Origin: Actinomycetota bacterium
Lineage (GTDB): Bacteria > Actinomycetota > UBA4738
NCBI GenBank assembly: GCA_005888465.1
Contig: VAYJ01000049.1
Coordinates: forward strand, 1-20,923
Length of the DNA stretch: 20,923 bases
Direction of reading: 5' to 3'
Shown here: positions 1 to 8,002 of the stretch, piece after piece
How the letters are laid out: each line of letters begins with the position of its first letter
Numbering within the stretch: position 1 is the stretch's first letter
Notes under the pieces: model-generated
The model's database searches: none
The model's input: only the letters and a program-made list of their open reading frames with translations
What the model was told of the DNA's origin: nothing
Program-made: the position numbers and the translations under genes

Positions 1-900
1 CGTTCCGTCGATCATGGTCCACTCGATGGACGGGCGCCGCCCAGTGCGCTCGCGCCACTCCGCCACGGCGGCCTCGAGCTCCAAGAGCGGCCACCAGCGG
101 TTCGGCGGCACCAGGCTGGTCCGGAGCTCGTCGTCGGCCGCGTGCAGGCTGATCGCGAGCCCGACCTGCGGGTGGTCCATCCCCAGCCGTCGGATGCCGG
201 GCACGAGCCCGACGGTCGAGACCGTGACGTGACGGGCTCCGAGCCCGATCCCCGCCGGATCCTGCAGGCGAACGATCGCCATCGCGGTCGCCCGGTAGTT
301 CGCAAGCGGTTCGCCCATGCCCATGAAGACCACGTTCGTGACGCGGCGCGGCATCCACTCAGGGAGCGACCGTGCGGCGCGGTTCGCCCACACCACCTGC
401 GCGGCGATCTCGCCCGCGGTCAGGTTGCCCTCCAGGCCCATCTGCCCGGTCGCGCAGAACACACACCCCATGGCGCAACCGACCTGCGTCGACACGCACA
501 CCGTCACGCGGTCGCGATACCCCATGAGGACGGACTCGATCACGTGGCGACCGCCCACTCGAAGGAGCGCCTTGCGCGTCGCCCGGCGATCCGCCGAACG
601 TTCCGTGAGCACCTCGAGCTGCGCGGGCAGCTCGGCGTCGAGACGTCGCCGAAGCGCACCCGGCAGGTCGGTCATCTCCTCGTAGGTGTCTTCGCGGGCC
701 CACAGGCCGGCGAAGACCTGCTGCGCGCGATACGCCGGGAGCGACCACTCGTCGAACAGCCGGCGCATGCCCTCCAGGTCCAAGTCGTACGCGTTCACGG
801 TCCAGGAAGGGTACGCCTCTGGCGGCACGGCCGGCCCGGTACGAAGGCCGCGTTCAACCGAATTGGGGACTGGCGCGGCAGCCGGGACCTTCGCTAACAT
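1..900 (-). CDS. rlmN: Dual-specificity RNA methyltransferase RlmN, 3' end cut by window edge
   Basis: Radical-SAM enzyme that methylates C2 of adenine 2503 in 23S rRNA, and of A37 in some tRNAs. The frame reads through 300 residues from ATG at 900 to the window edge without a stop. The iron-sulfur cluster motif CxxxCxxC is visible at residues 142-149 (GCAMGCVFCATGQMG), followed by the SAM-binding GMGEP motif near 194-198 (VFMGMGEPLANY) and the later ISLHA segment. C135, just upstream, is also in a conserved block. The C-terminal catalytic cysteine region lies outside the window. The start is supported by a GGGGAAGG Shine-Dalgarno about 6 nt upstream; an N-terminal tail of about 30 residues precedes the conserved part, so a slightly later start is possible. 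It is transcribed away from the MBOAT gene. The family call is secure; completeness cannot be judged. Confidence 0.95.
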   Translation of the reverse strand, partial: MLAKVPAAAPVPNSVERGLRTGPAVPPEAYPSWTVNAYDLDLEGMRRLFDEWSLPAYRAQQVFAGLWAREDTYEEMTDLPGALRRRLDAELPAQLEVLTERSADRRATRKALLRVGGRHVIESVLMGYRDRVTVCVSTQVGCAMGCVFCATGQMGLEGNLTAGEIAAQVVWANRAARSLPEWMPRRVTNVVFMGMGEPLANYRATAMAIVRLQDPAGIGLGARHVTVSTVGLVPGIRRLGMDHPQVGLAISLHAADDELRTSLVPPNRWWPLLELEAAVAEWRERTGRRPSIEWTMIDGT

Positions 901-1031
901 CAGCGCCCTTCCCCACCGGTCTGGGAGCCGGGTCGTTCTGACCTCGCCCTCGACCTGTTCGACGTTGCGGTCGTCGCCGGCCGGCGGGGACGGCAGTTGG
1001 AGCAGGCTCGAGACGAGGAGGACGGCGAAGG

Positions 1032-2456
1032 GTGCTGTTCCCGACCATCGACTTCGCGATCTTCTTCGTCGTGGTCTTCCTCGGCCACTGGCTGTTGAAC
1101 CCACACCCACGCCCGTGGAAGGTCTTCATGATCGTCGCCAGCTACGTCTTCTACGGCTGGTGGGACTGGCGCTTCGTGTTCCTGCTGGCCGCCGCGACGG
1201 TGATCGCGCAGGTGGGCGCCCGCGCGGTCGAGCGCGCGCCGGATCCCAGGCGACGGCGCCCTCTCCTCGCCGCCACGGTGACCGGCCTTCTGGGCCTCCT
1301 CGTCTGGTTCAAGTACTACGGGTTTCTCAGCCTCAACTTCGACAACGCGCTGCACGGGATCGGGCTGGGACCGCCGCTTCCGCTCATGCAGGTCGCGCTC
1401 CCGATCGGCATCTCCTTCTTCACGTTCATGGCGATCAGCTACGTCGTGGACGTGTCACGAGGCGAGCTGCGGACGGCCTCGTGGCTGGACGTCGCCGTCT
1501 ATCTCTCGTTCTTCCCGCATCTCGTGGCGGGGCCCGTCGTGCGCGGGCGCGAGCTGCTCCCCCAGGTCCGCAAGCGCCGCGACCCGCGCCGGATCGACTA
1601 CGCGCGCGCGGGGTACCTGATCTTCGGCGGCCTGTTCAAGAAGGTGGTCATCTCGAGCTTCCTCGCCTCGGCGATCGTGGATCCGGTCTTCGGGACGCCT
1701 GGGCAGCACGCCTCGCTCGAGATTCTCGTCGCGATCTACGCGTACGCGGTGCAGATCTACGCCGACTTCAGCGGCTACACCGACATCGCCATCGGGGTCG
1801 CCTTGCTGCTGGGCTTCCGCTTCCCCGAGAACTTCAACGCGCCCTACGCGGCCCGCTCGATGCAGGACTTCTGGCGACGCTGGCACATGTCGCTCTCCCG
1901 CTGGCTGCGCGACTACCTGTACGTGCCGCTCGGCGGGTCCCGCGGCCGCAAATGGAAGACGTACCGCAACCTCATGATCACGATGGTGCTGGGAGGCCTC
2001 TGGCACGGAGCCTCCTGGACGTTCGTCCTCTGGGGCGCGTATCACGGCGCATGCGTGGCCGTGGGTCGCCTGCGTCGGCAGCATCGCGCGGCGCGAGGGC
2101 TCCCCGAGCTCGACGACCGCCCCGGTTCCGCCTTCGTCCAGCGCGTGGTCACGTTCCACCTCGTCTGCCTCGGCTGGGTGTTCTTCCGCGCGGACTCGGT
2201 CTCGACGGCTCTCGCGCTCCTCGGGCGGCTCGTCTCTTCCCTGGGGCCAGCGCCGGCAGTCACGCCGCTCGTCCTCGCCGTCATCGCCGGGGCGATTGCG
2301 GCGCAGTACCTCTCCCGGGACCTGTCGGCCTCGCTTCAAGACCGCTTCTCTCGCCTCGGACCGACGGTGCAGGGTGCGGCGCTCGCGGCCGGGCTGTACA
2401 TCATCACCACGCTCGGGCCGCAAGGCGTGGCCCCCTTCATCTATTTCCGGTTCTAG
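1032..2456 (+). CDS. MBOAT-family O-acyltransferase (AlgI/PatA-like)
   Basis: Polytopic membrane-bound O-acyltransferase of 474 residues, the usual size for the AlgI/DltB/PatA group, which moves acyl groups across the membrane onto extracellular polysaccharide or other envelope polymers. The protein opens with LFPTIDFAIFF and a run of hydrophobic segments. The family core is plain: YADFSGYTDIAIG, then FWRRWHMSLSRWLRDY with His285, and GGLWHGASWTFVLWGAYHG with His325, the position of the invariant catalytic histidine. The start is GTG at 1032, with GAGGAG 11 nt upstream and GAAGG immediately before it. It is followed after only 3 nt by an SGNH hydrolase gene, so the two are probably translationally coupled. 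Such pairs (AlgI with AlgJ/AlgX, PatA with PatB) perform O-acetylation outside the cytoplasm. The acceptor polymer cannot be told from the sequence. Confidence 0.93.
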   Translation: MLFPTIDFAIFFVVVFLGHWLLNPHPRPWKVFMIVASYVFYGWWDWRFVFLLAAATVIAQVGARAVERAPDPRRRRPLLAATVTGLLGLLVWFKYYGFLSLNFDNALHGIGLGPPLPLMQVALPIGISFFTFMAISYVVDVSRGELRTASWLDVAVYLSFFPHLVAGPVVRGRELLPQVRKRRDPRRIDYARAGYLIFGGLFKKVVISSFLASAIVDPVFGTPGQHASLEILVAIYAYAVQIYADFSGYTDIAIGVALLLGFRFPENFNAPYAARSMQDFWRRWHMSLSRWLRDYLYVPLGGSRGRKWKTYRNLMITMVLGGLWHGASWTFVLWGAYHGACVAVGRLRRQHRAARGLPELDDRPGSAFVQRVVTFHLVCLGWVFFRADSVSTALALLGRLVSSLGPAPAVTPLVLAVIAGAIAAQYLSRDLSASLQDRFSRLGPTVQGAALAAGLYIITTLGPQGVAPFIYFRF

Positions 2457-2459
2457 GCG

Positions 2460-3581
2460 ATGGCCATCGCCTTCGAACGAACCCGTCGCGCGCCACCCAG
2501 GAGGCTCACGTCCGCAGCGACCAAGACCGCCCGGCCGTCCCTTCGCGGGACACGCGACCCGCGCCGATCCACTCGACGCGTCGGCTCGGCCGGCCGCGTG
2601 CTGGTGCTCGCGATCACCTGCCTCATGGGTTGGGGACTGCTCTCCGCGCCGGACCTGCTCCGTAGCGCTCAGGCCTCGCCGATCGGAGCGCGGCGAACGG
2701 TGGCGATCGCGGTCCTGCAACCGTTCGCGCGGCTCTCCGACATGCTGGGCCTGGACCGGCTCACCGTCGGCACCGATCGCGTGCTCGGGCACGATCAGCC
2801 GGCAGCCGTGGGGCCTCCGGTCGTCCATGTGCCGTTTCCCACGGCAGCCTCGTCGAGCGATCAGGAGACGCCGACCTCCGCGCCCAGCGCCGTGCCGGAC
2901 CCCGGAGGACTCGCGGGGTATCCCTACGTGCCGTTGCTGACCCCGCCGACCTCGCTGCACCCGCTCTCGGTGCTGATCGTCGGGGACTCCATCGGCATCG
3001 ACATGGGTGAGGGCCTCTCCCGACTGCTCGACGCGAGGGGTCCCTTCCGGCCTCGCCTGGACGGACACGAGTCCACCGGCCTTGCGCGTCCGGACTTCTT
3101 CAACTGGCCGAACCAGCTCGCCCGCGACCTCCGGCAAGACCACCCCGGCTTGGTCGTCGCCATGATGGGGGCGAACGACGCACAGAACTTCCTGATCGGC
3201 GGGCGGCTCGTCTCCTTCGGCTCGGCGGCGTGGGCGGGCATCTACCGGCAACGCGTATCGGGGCTCATGGCGGAGGTCACCGAGAGCGGGCACCCGATGA
3301 TCTGGGTGGGGATGCCGGTCATGGGCTCGGGGAGCCTGTCGGCGGCCGTCAAGCTCATCAACTCCATCGCGCTCTCCGAGGCGGTGCTGCATCCGGGCGT
3401 GGCCTACGTCGACACGTGGAGCCTGTTCGTCGATGGGAAGGGCCACTACGCCGCCTACCTCCCCGACGCGTCGGGGCGTAAGGAGCTCGTGCGAACTCCG
3501 GACGGCATCCACCTCACGCCCGCCGGCGGCGATCGGCTCGCGCTCGCGGTCTGGCAGTCGCTCCGAACGCTCTGGTCGTAG
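2460..3581 (+). CDS. Membrane-anchored SGNH/GDSL hydrolase-family protein (DUF459-like)
   Basis: Protein of 373 residues with a basic N-terminus, one membrane segment at about 46-64 (VLVLAITCLMGWGLLSA), a Pro/Ser-rich linker and an extracytoplasmic SGNH domain. Block I is VGDSIGIDMG with the nucleophile Ser177. Block III is GANDAQ at 237-242 with Asn239. Block V is DGIHLTPAGGDRL with Asp348 and His351. The layout resembles DUF459 proteins and, functionally, PatB/AlgJ/AlgX partners of MBOAT acyltransferases. The ATG lies 3 nt after the MBOAT stop, which implies coupled expression and joint action in envelope or exopolysaccharide O-acylation. Whether it acts as transferase or esterase is not decidable here. 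No clear Shine-Dalgarno precedes the start, as expected for coupling. Confidence 0.88.
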   Translation: MAIAFERTRRAPPRRLTSAATKTARPSLRGTRDPRRSTRRVGSAGRVLVLAITCLMGWGLLSAPDLLRSAQASPIGARRTVAIAVLQPFARLSDMLGLDRLTVGTDRVLGHDQPAAVGPPVVHVPFPTAASSSDQETPTSAPSAVPDPGGLAGYPYVPLLTPPTSLHPLSVLIVGDSIGIDMGEGLSRLLDARGPFRPRLDGHESTGLARPDFFNWPNQLARDLRQDHPGLVVAMMGANDAQNFLIGGRLVSFGSAAWAGIYRQRVSGLMAEVTESGHPMIWVGMPVMGSGSLSAAVKLINSIALSEAVLHPGVAYVDTWSLFVDGKGHYAAYLPDASGRKELVRTPDGIHLTPAGGDRLALAVWQSLRTLWS

Positions 3582-3585
3582 CCGG

Positions 3586-3591
3586 TACGCT
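3586..3591 (+). promoter_or_regulatory. Putative -10 box (TACGCT) for a leaderless transcript
   Basis: TACGCT fits the TANNNT -10 consensus and is followed by 6 nt and then the ATG at 3598. That spacing would place transcription initiation at or next to the start codon. The start has no Shine-Dalgarno. No convincing -35 is visible, which is common for such actinobacterial promoters. Confidence 0.45.
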
Positions 3592-3597
3592 GTTCGG

Positions 3598-4032
3598 ATG
3601 TCGACCTCCTTCCAGGTCACATTCGACTCCGCCGACCCCGATCGCCTGGCCAGGTTCTGGGCGGTGGTGCTCGGCTACCGCCTGCCCGACCCCCCCGACG
3701 GGTTCGCCACGTGGGAGGACCTCCTTCGAGAGCGCGGCGTCCCCGAGGATCAGTGGAACGCTGCAAGCGCCTTGGAGGACCCGGCCGGAGTCGGGCCGCG
3801 CATCTACTTCCAGCGGGTGCCCGAGGGCAAGGTGGTGAAGAACCGCGTGCACCTCGACGTGAACGTGGGCGGAGGGCGACGGACGCCGCTCGAGGAGCGC
3901 CGGGTGCGCGTCGACGCCGAAGTGACCCGGCTGATCGAAGCCGGTGCGACGAAGCTCGGCCCCATGAGCCGGAACGACGAGTACTGGGTGGTCATGCAGG
4001 ACCCCGAGGGGAACGAGTTCTGCCTTCAGTAG
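3598..4032 (+). CDS. VOC superfamily (glyoxalase/bleomycin-resistance-like) protein
   Basis: Small protein of 144 residues with the paired beta-alpha-beta-beta-beta modules of the vicinal oxygen chelate fold. It opens with FQVTFDSADPDRLARFWAVV and the second module ends in the typical VVMQDPEGNEFCL. VHLDV near residue 84 and the Glu in NEFCL sit where metal ligands occur in VOC enzymes. It resembles the Glyoxalase_6-like proteins common in actinobacteria, most of which have no assigned substrate. The ATG at 3598 is chosen because homologous sequence begins there and a TACGCT box sits 6 nt upstream; the frame is open further upstream, but that part overlaps the SGNH gene. It converges on the membrane protein gene, leaving a 12-nt gap. 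A specific reaction cannot be assigned. Confidence 0.85.
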   Translation: MSTSFQVTFDSADPDRLARFWAVVLGYRLPDPPDGFATWEDLLRERGVPEDQWNAASALEDPAGVGPRIYFQRVPEGKVVKNRVHLDVNVGGGRRTPLEERRVRVDAEVTRLIEAGATKLGPMSRNDEYWVVMQDPEGNEFCLQ

Positions 4033-4044
4033 CCGGGCTCGCCG

Positions 4045-4857
4045 TCAGATCCCGGTCGCGTCCAGCTCCGCCTTCAGTCTCCCGACGTCGAGCTGCTCCT
4101 TGCGCGTGCGCAGGTCGAGGTAGACGAGCACCAGGACGCTCGTCGTGAACGGTAGCGTCACGATCGAGCCGATCATGGCGCCGATGCTCCGCAGGAACCA
4201 GTTTCTGCCGAAGGGAAGGGCGAGCACTGCGCTCACGATCCCGCTGAGCAGGACGGCGACGAAGAATACGGCGAAGACCTGCCACCAGAAGCCCCGCACG
4301 AGGTTCCACGATCTCGCGAGCGCCTTGGTGCCCTGCTGGTTCTCGATGATGAGCGACGGGCCGGTGACCGAGAGCCGAACCGCGATCCAGATCCCCGGGA
4401 TGACGAAGAGGATGAACCCCGCGGCGACGGCGAGGCCGGCGAGGATCGAGACGATCAGGATCGGGCCGAGCTTCGACAGAGCGAATCGGTAGTTGTCCTC
4501 GAGCGAGAACGACGTCCCGACGAAATCCCCGGCGATGGCCCTGGTGAGCGCGCCGGTGAGGACCTGATACAGCAGGGCGCTCAGCAGCGCGACCACCGCC
4601 GTGAACGCCAGGCGCCGGAAGAACCCGTTGGAGACCTGGAGGGTGAGCTGGCCGTTCCTGTTCACGATCTCGGCTTTGGCCGCGAGCTGGTGCATGAGGA
4701 AGTACTGGACGAGCGTAACCGGAACGACCACGCCGGCCGCGATCGTCATCAGCTCTTGCCAGTGCCGCCGGTAGAGCTCGAAGCCGGCCTGGAGGATCTC
4801 GCCGACCCCGCGGGGCTGAATCCCCGGCTGGTCCGGTCGCCCTGGGACGTTGTCCAT
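4045..4857 (-). CDS. Multi-spanning membrane protein, GPDPase membrane-domain/YciC-like
   Basis: Protein of 270 residues. A short polar N-terminus contains GVGEILQAGFELYRRHWQELM, the kind of lead-in seen in bacterial 'glycerophosphoryl diester phosphodiesterase membrane domain' proteins. Around six hydrophobic stretches follow. The segment FVIPGIWIAVRLSVTGPSLI, followed by the AL.RSW.LVRG motif (ALARSWNLVRGFWW), is characteristic of this group. No phosphodiesterase catalytic domain is attached, so the function is unknown. The start at ATG 4857 is supported by AGGAGGG just upstream. It lies 82 nt downstream of fumC on the same strand and may be its own unit or a read-through gene. The family resemblance is from memory of conserved motifs. 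Confidence 0.8.
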   Translation of the reverse strand: MDNVPGRPDQPGIQPRGVGEILQAGFELYRRHWQELMTIAAGVVVPVTLVQYFLMHQLAAKAEIVNRNGQLTLQVSNGFFRRLAFTAVVALLSALLYQVLTGALTRAIAGDFVGTSFSLEDNYRFALSKLGPILIVSILAGLAVAAGFILFVIPGIWIAVRLSVTGPSLIIENQQGTKALARSWNLVRGFWWQVFAVFFVAVLLSGIVSAVLALPFGRNWFLRSIGAMIGSIVTLPFTTSVLVLVYLDLRTRKEQLDVGRLKAELDATGI

Positions 4858-4939
4858 GTTCCCTCCTGCCTATTCATTTTCGTTGGGAAGCCGCTCGCTA
4901 TTGTTCCCGCTCAGCCAGGCGCAGTGTGGGAGGCTCCGC

Positions 4940-6343
4940 TCAGCCGGGCCCGACCATGCGCTCCGGTCGGACCCATTCGTCGTACTGCTCGGCGCTCACG
5001 TACCCGAGCGCGAGCGCGGCCTCGCGGAGCGTCGTTCCCTCGTGTTGCGCCTTCTTCGCGATCTCGGCGGCCTTGTCGTAGCCCACGTGAGGGCTGAGCG
5101 CCGTCACGAGCATCAGTGAGCGGTCGACCAGCTCGGCGATGCGCTCGCGGTTGGGCTGGATGCCCTCGACGCAGAACTCGCGGAACGTGCGGCAGGCGTC
5201 GGAGAGGATCCGCACCGAATGCAGGAAGTTGCGGATGAGGACCGGCTTGAACACGTTCAGCTCGAAGTTCCCCTGGCTCCCCGCGACCGCGATCGCGACG
5301 TCGTTGCCGAGGACCTGACAGCAGACCATGGTCATCGCCTCGGACTGCGTGGGGTTGACCTTCCCCGGCATGATCGAGGACCCCGGCTCGTTTTCCGGCA
5401 GGGCGAGCTCACCGAGCCCGGAGCGCGGACCGCTCCCGAGCCAGCGGATGTCGTTCGCGATCTTCATGAGCGAGTCGGCGAGCGTGCGTATCGCGCCGTG
5501 CGCGAACACCAGGTCGTCGTGCGCAGCGAGCGCGGCGAACTTGTTGCGCGCGCTCGTGAAGCGGTGGCCGGTGAGCTGCGCGATCTTCGCTGCGACCAGC
5601 TCGCCGAACCCTGCGGGGGCGTTCAGCCCGGTCCCGACGGCCGTCCCGCCGATCGCGAGCTGTGCGATCCCCGGGAGCGTGGCCTCGATGCGCGCGATGT
5701 CGTCCTCGAGCTGCGCGGCGTAGCCGCCGAACTCCTGTCCGAGCGTGAGCGGCACGGCGTCCTGCAGGTGCGTGCGCCCGATCTTCACGATCCGGTCGAA
5801 CTCCTTCGCCTTGCCGTGGAGGGCCTTGGCGAGGTCGCGAACCGCGGGGAGGAGACGCTCCCAGACCGCGGTGGCGGCCGCGACGTACATCGCGGTGGGG
5901 AACGTGTCGTTCGATGACTGGCTCATGTTCACGTCGTCGTTGGGATGGATCGGCTTCTTCGTGCCGAGCTCGCCGCCGGCGAGCTCGATCGCGCGGTTCG
6001 CGATCACTTCGTTCGCGTTCATGTTCGACTGGGTCCCCGACCCCGTCTGCCAGACGAAGAGGGGGAAGTGCCCGGCGAGCGTCCCGTTCGCGACCTCGTC
6101 CGCGGCGGCGACGATGAGGTCCGCCTTCTCGGGAGGAAGCAAGCCCAGCTCGCGGTTCACCAGCGCGCAGGCCTTCTTCAGGATCCCGAACGCGTGGACG
6201 ACCTCGACCGGCATGAGCTCGGTCGGGCCCCCGATCGAGAAGTGGTGGAGCGAGCGCTGCGTCTGCGCGCCCCAGTAGCGGTCCGCGGGGACCTCGATCG
6301 GCCCCACGCTGTCCGTTCCGATGCGCGTCTCCCCCGTGCCCAT
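4940..6343 (-). CDS. fumC: Class II fumarate hydratase
   Basis: Converts fumarate to L-malate in the TCA cycle; cytoplasmic tetramer, iron-independent class. 467 residues, normal length. Visible landmarks: GPIEVPADRYWGAQTQRSL near the N-terminus, SGTQSNMNANEVIANRA at about 102-118, SSNDTFPTAM at 143-152, the catalytic-site GRTHLQDAVP with Thr191-His192, and the superfamily signature GSSIMPGKVNPTQSE at 321-335, which carries the catalytic serine loop. The start at ATG 6343 is chosen because the conserved sequence begins a few residues later and GAGGGG lies just upstream; the in-frame extension to 6454 overlaps the preceding gene and reads as Arg-rich noise. It sits 16 nt behind the FAD oxidase gene, so the two are likely co-transcribed. 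Confidence 0.96.
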   Translation of the reverse strand: MGTGETRIGTDSVGPIEVPADRYWGAQTQRSLHHFSIGGPTELMPVEVVHAFGILKKACALVNRELGLLPPEKADLIVAAADEVANGTLAGHFPLFVWQTGSGTQSNMNANEVIANRAIELAGGELGTKKPIHPNDDVNMSQSSNDTFPTAMYVAAATAVWERLLPAVRDLAKALHGKAKEFDRIVKIGRTHLQDAVPLTLGQEFGGYAAQLEDDIARIEATLPGIAQLAIGGTAVGTGLNAPAGFGELVAAKIAQLTGHRFTSARNKFAALAAHDDLVFAHGAIRTLADSLMKIANDIRWLGSGPRSGLGELALPENEPGSSIMPGKVNPTQSEAMTMVCCQVLGNDVAIAVAGSQGNFELNVFKPVLIRNFLHSVRILSDACRTFREFCVEGIQPNRERIAELVDRSLMLVTALSPHVGYDKAAEIAKKAQHEGTTLREAALALGYVSAEQYDEWVRPERMVGPG

Positions 6344-6359
6344 CGACCCCCTCACTCTC

Positions 6360-7952
6360 TCACCTGATCGCCTGCGCAAACGCGAAGACCCCGGCCGGAT
6401 CGTACGCCGCCGTGACCTGGCGGAGCCGGGCGAGGTTCGAGCCGTAATAGGCATCTTCCCAGCCGGCGAGCGCCGGATCGATGTAGTTCTGGTAAGCGAA
6501 CCCGCTCGCGGCCGGCCGAAGCGCCGCGTAGAGGTCGTTCAGCCAAGCGGTGTTCGCGGCGACGGTCACGGCCGACGCGGCTTGCGGCCAGGTGGCGTTG
6601 TACTGACCCAGGAACAGGGCGTCGCGGTGGACGAAGGCGGTCGCGTCGGGCGCCACGCGGTTGATCGCCCCGCCGAACGCGTCGAGCGCGACGCCCGCGA
6701 CCATCTTCATCCGAGCGTCGGCTTGCCGGCGCTCGACAGCGGCGGTGATCGCGTCGATCGAGCCGGACGTGAGCGGCTTGGTGTAGAAATCCGAACGCGC
6801 GACCGACGCCTCGCGGGCTAGCGTGCCCTGCGGCGTCTGGTCGGGGAGATGGCACGCCGCGACGCTTAGGCCCGAGCAGCCGGCCTCGACGAGCATCGCG
6901 TCCAGGTAGTCGTGGGCGGTGACGACGCGGCTCGTGGGAGGCGAACCCACGCTCGACTGCAACGTGTCGAGGAGGCCGGAGAGTGCCGTCGCCGTCCCGA
7001 CGTAGGCGCCGCCGACCGACACCGTCGGCTGGGAGCCGCTCGATCGATCGGCGTTCGAGAGCAGGTGGCAGTTCGACCAGAGCGCGTTGGGCGCGTGCGG
7101 CGCCCAGTCCTGCCAGGCCAGGACCACATCGCGGGCGGCGGGCCACGCCCAGTGCAGGAAGAAGAGCGTGAGCGTCGTGAGCGGGTGCGTGGCGAACGTG
7201 AACGAGGTCGCGATCCCGAAGTTCCCGCCGCCTCCGCCGCGACACGCCCAGAAGAGGTCCGCGTGTTCGTTCGCATCGCACGTGAGCAGGTCGCCCGCGG
7301 CGGTCACCACCTGGAGTGACGTGAGGACGTCGCAGGTGAGCCCGAAGCGGCGTCCCACCACGCCCTGCCCACCGCCGAGAGTGAGCCCTGCGATCCCGAC
7401 CGTGGGGCAGGACCCGCCTGGCACGCAGACGCCGTGCGGCGCGAGGGCGGCGTAGAGATCGATCAGGCGCGCGCCCGCTCCAACCGTCGCGGTGCCCGCC
7501 GCGCCGTTCACCGTCACGCGATGCATCGCCGTCACGTCGCACACCAGGCCGGTACCGGTCGAGTACCCGGCGTAGCTGTGGCCCCCACTTCGCGCGGCGA
7601 TCGGAAGGTCATGCGCGCGAACGAACGCGATCGAGCGCTGCACGTCGGCGGCGGAGCGGCAGTTCGCGATGCCCGCCGGGAGTACGCCGTCGAACCTCGG
7701 GTTGAAGAGGCGGCGCGCCGATGCATACCCGGCGTCGCCGGGCCGCACCAGCGTGCCATCCAGGCTCGAACCGAATGCGGCCCAGTCCGCGTCGGTCGGT
7801 GGCCCGGCGACGGTCGCGCTGGGCGACGGCGACCCCATCGGTGAACCGGTGGGCGGCGCCGTGGTGGACCCGGCGTGGCACCCCGGGATGGCTCCCAGGG
7901 CGGCAGCGCCCCCGGTGACCGCAAGTGCCCGTAGGAAGTCGCGCCGGTCCAT
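6360..7952 (-). CDS. Tat-exported FAD-linked oxidase with BBE domain (berberine-bridge-enzyme-like)
   Basis: Secreted flavoprotein oxidase of 530 residues. The N-terminus RRDFLRALAVTGG is a Tat signal, and IPGC with Cys25 could serve as a lipobox, giving a lipoprotein. The FAD-binding domain carries RSGGHSYAGY with His125 and GSCPTVGIAG with Cys182, the two positions that hold bicovalent 8-alpha-histidyl/6-S-cysteinyl FAD in berberine bridge enzyme and glucooligosaccharide oxidases. The C-terminal BBE motif YQNYIDPALAGWEDAYYG, followed by RLRQV and YDP, is intact. Family members oxidise sugars, alkaloids or other alcohols and amines with O2; the substrate here is unknown. It is the first gene of a minus-strand unit with fumC and is divergent from the SDR gene, with 50 nt between them. 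Confidence 0.93.
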   Translation of the reverse strand: MDRRDFLRALAVTGGAAALGAIPGCHAGSTTAPPTGSPMGSPSPSATVAGPPTDADWAAFGSSLDGTLVRPGDAGYASARRLFNPRFDGVLPAGIANCRSAADVQRSIAFVRAHDLPIAARSGGHSYAGYSTGTGLVCDVTAMHRVTVNGAAGTATVGAGARLIDLYAALAPHGVCVPGGSCPTVGIAGLTLGGGQGVVGRRFGLTCDVLTSLQVVTAAGDLLTCDANEHADLFWACRGGGGGNFGIATSFTFATHPLTTLTLFFLHWAWPAARDVVLAWQDWAPHAPNALWSNCHLLSNADRSSGSQPTVSVGGAYVGTATALSGLLDTLQSSVGSPPTSRVVTAHDYLDAMLVEAGCSGLSVAACHLPDQTPQGTLAREASVARSDFYTKPLTSGSIDAITAAVERRQADARMKMVAGVALDAFGGAINRVAPDATAFVHRDALFLGQYNATWPQAASAVTVAANTAWLNDLYAALRPAASGFAYQNYIDPALAGWEDAYYGSNLARLRQVTAAYDPAGVFAFAQAIR

Positions 7953-8002
7953 CGCCTCGAAGGATAGGAGCGGGCGGCGGCGCTCTTGGGAGAATGCCGC
8001 GC

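Noticed and set aside
901..1031. Defined promoter or operator between rlmN and the MBOAT gene
   Set aside because: The 131-nt divergent region must contain promoters, but no -35/-10 pair or convincing palindrome could be singled out by eye.
686..2665. A 659-residue plus-strand frame overlapping the MBOAT gene
   Set aside because: The overlapping frame at 1032-2456 carries all MBOAT motifs. This one is Arg/Pro/Ala-rich shadow sequence with no recognisable family.
4033..4062. Bidirectional terminator between the VOC and membrane protein genes (CCGGG...CCCGG)
   Set aside because: Only a 5-bp stem with a long loop and no T-tract; too weak to annotate in this base composition.
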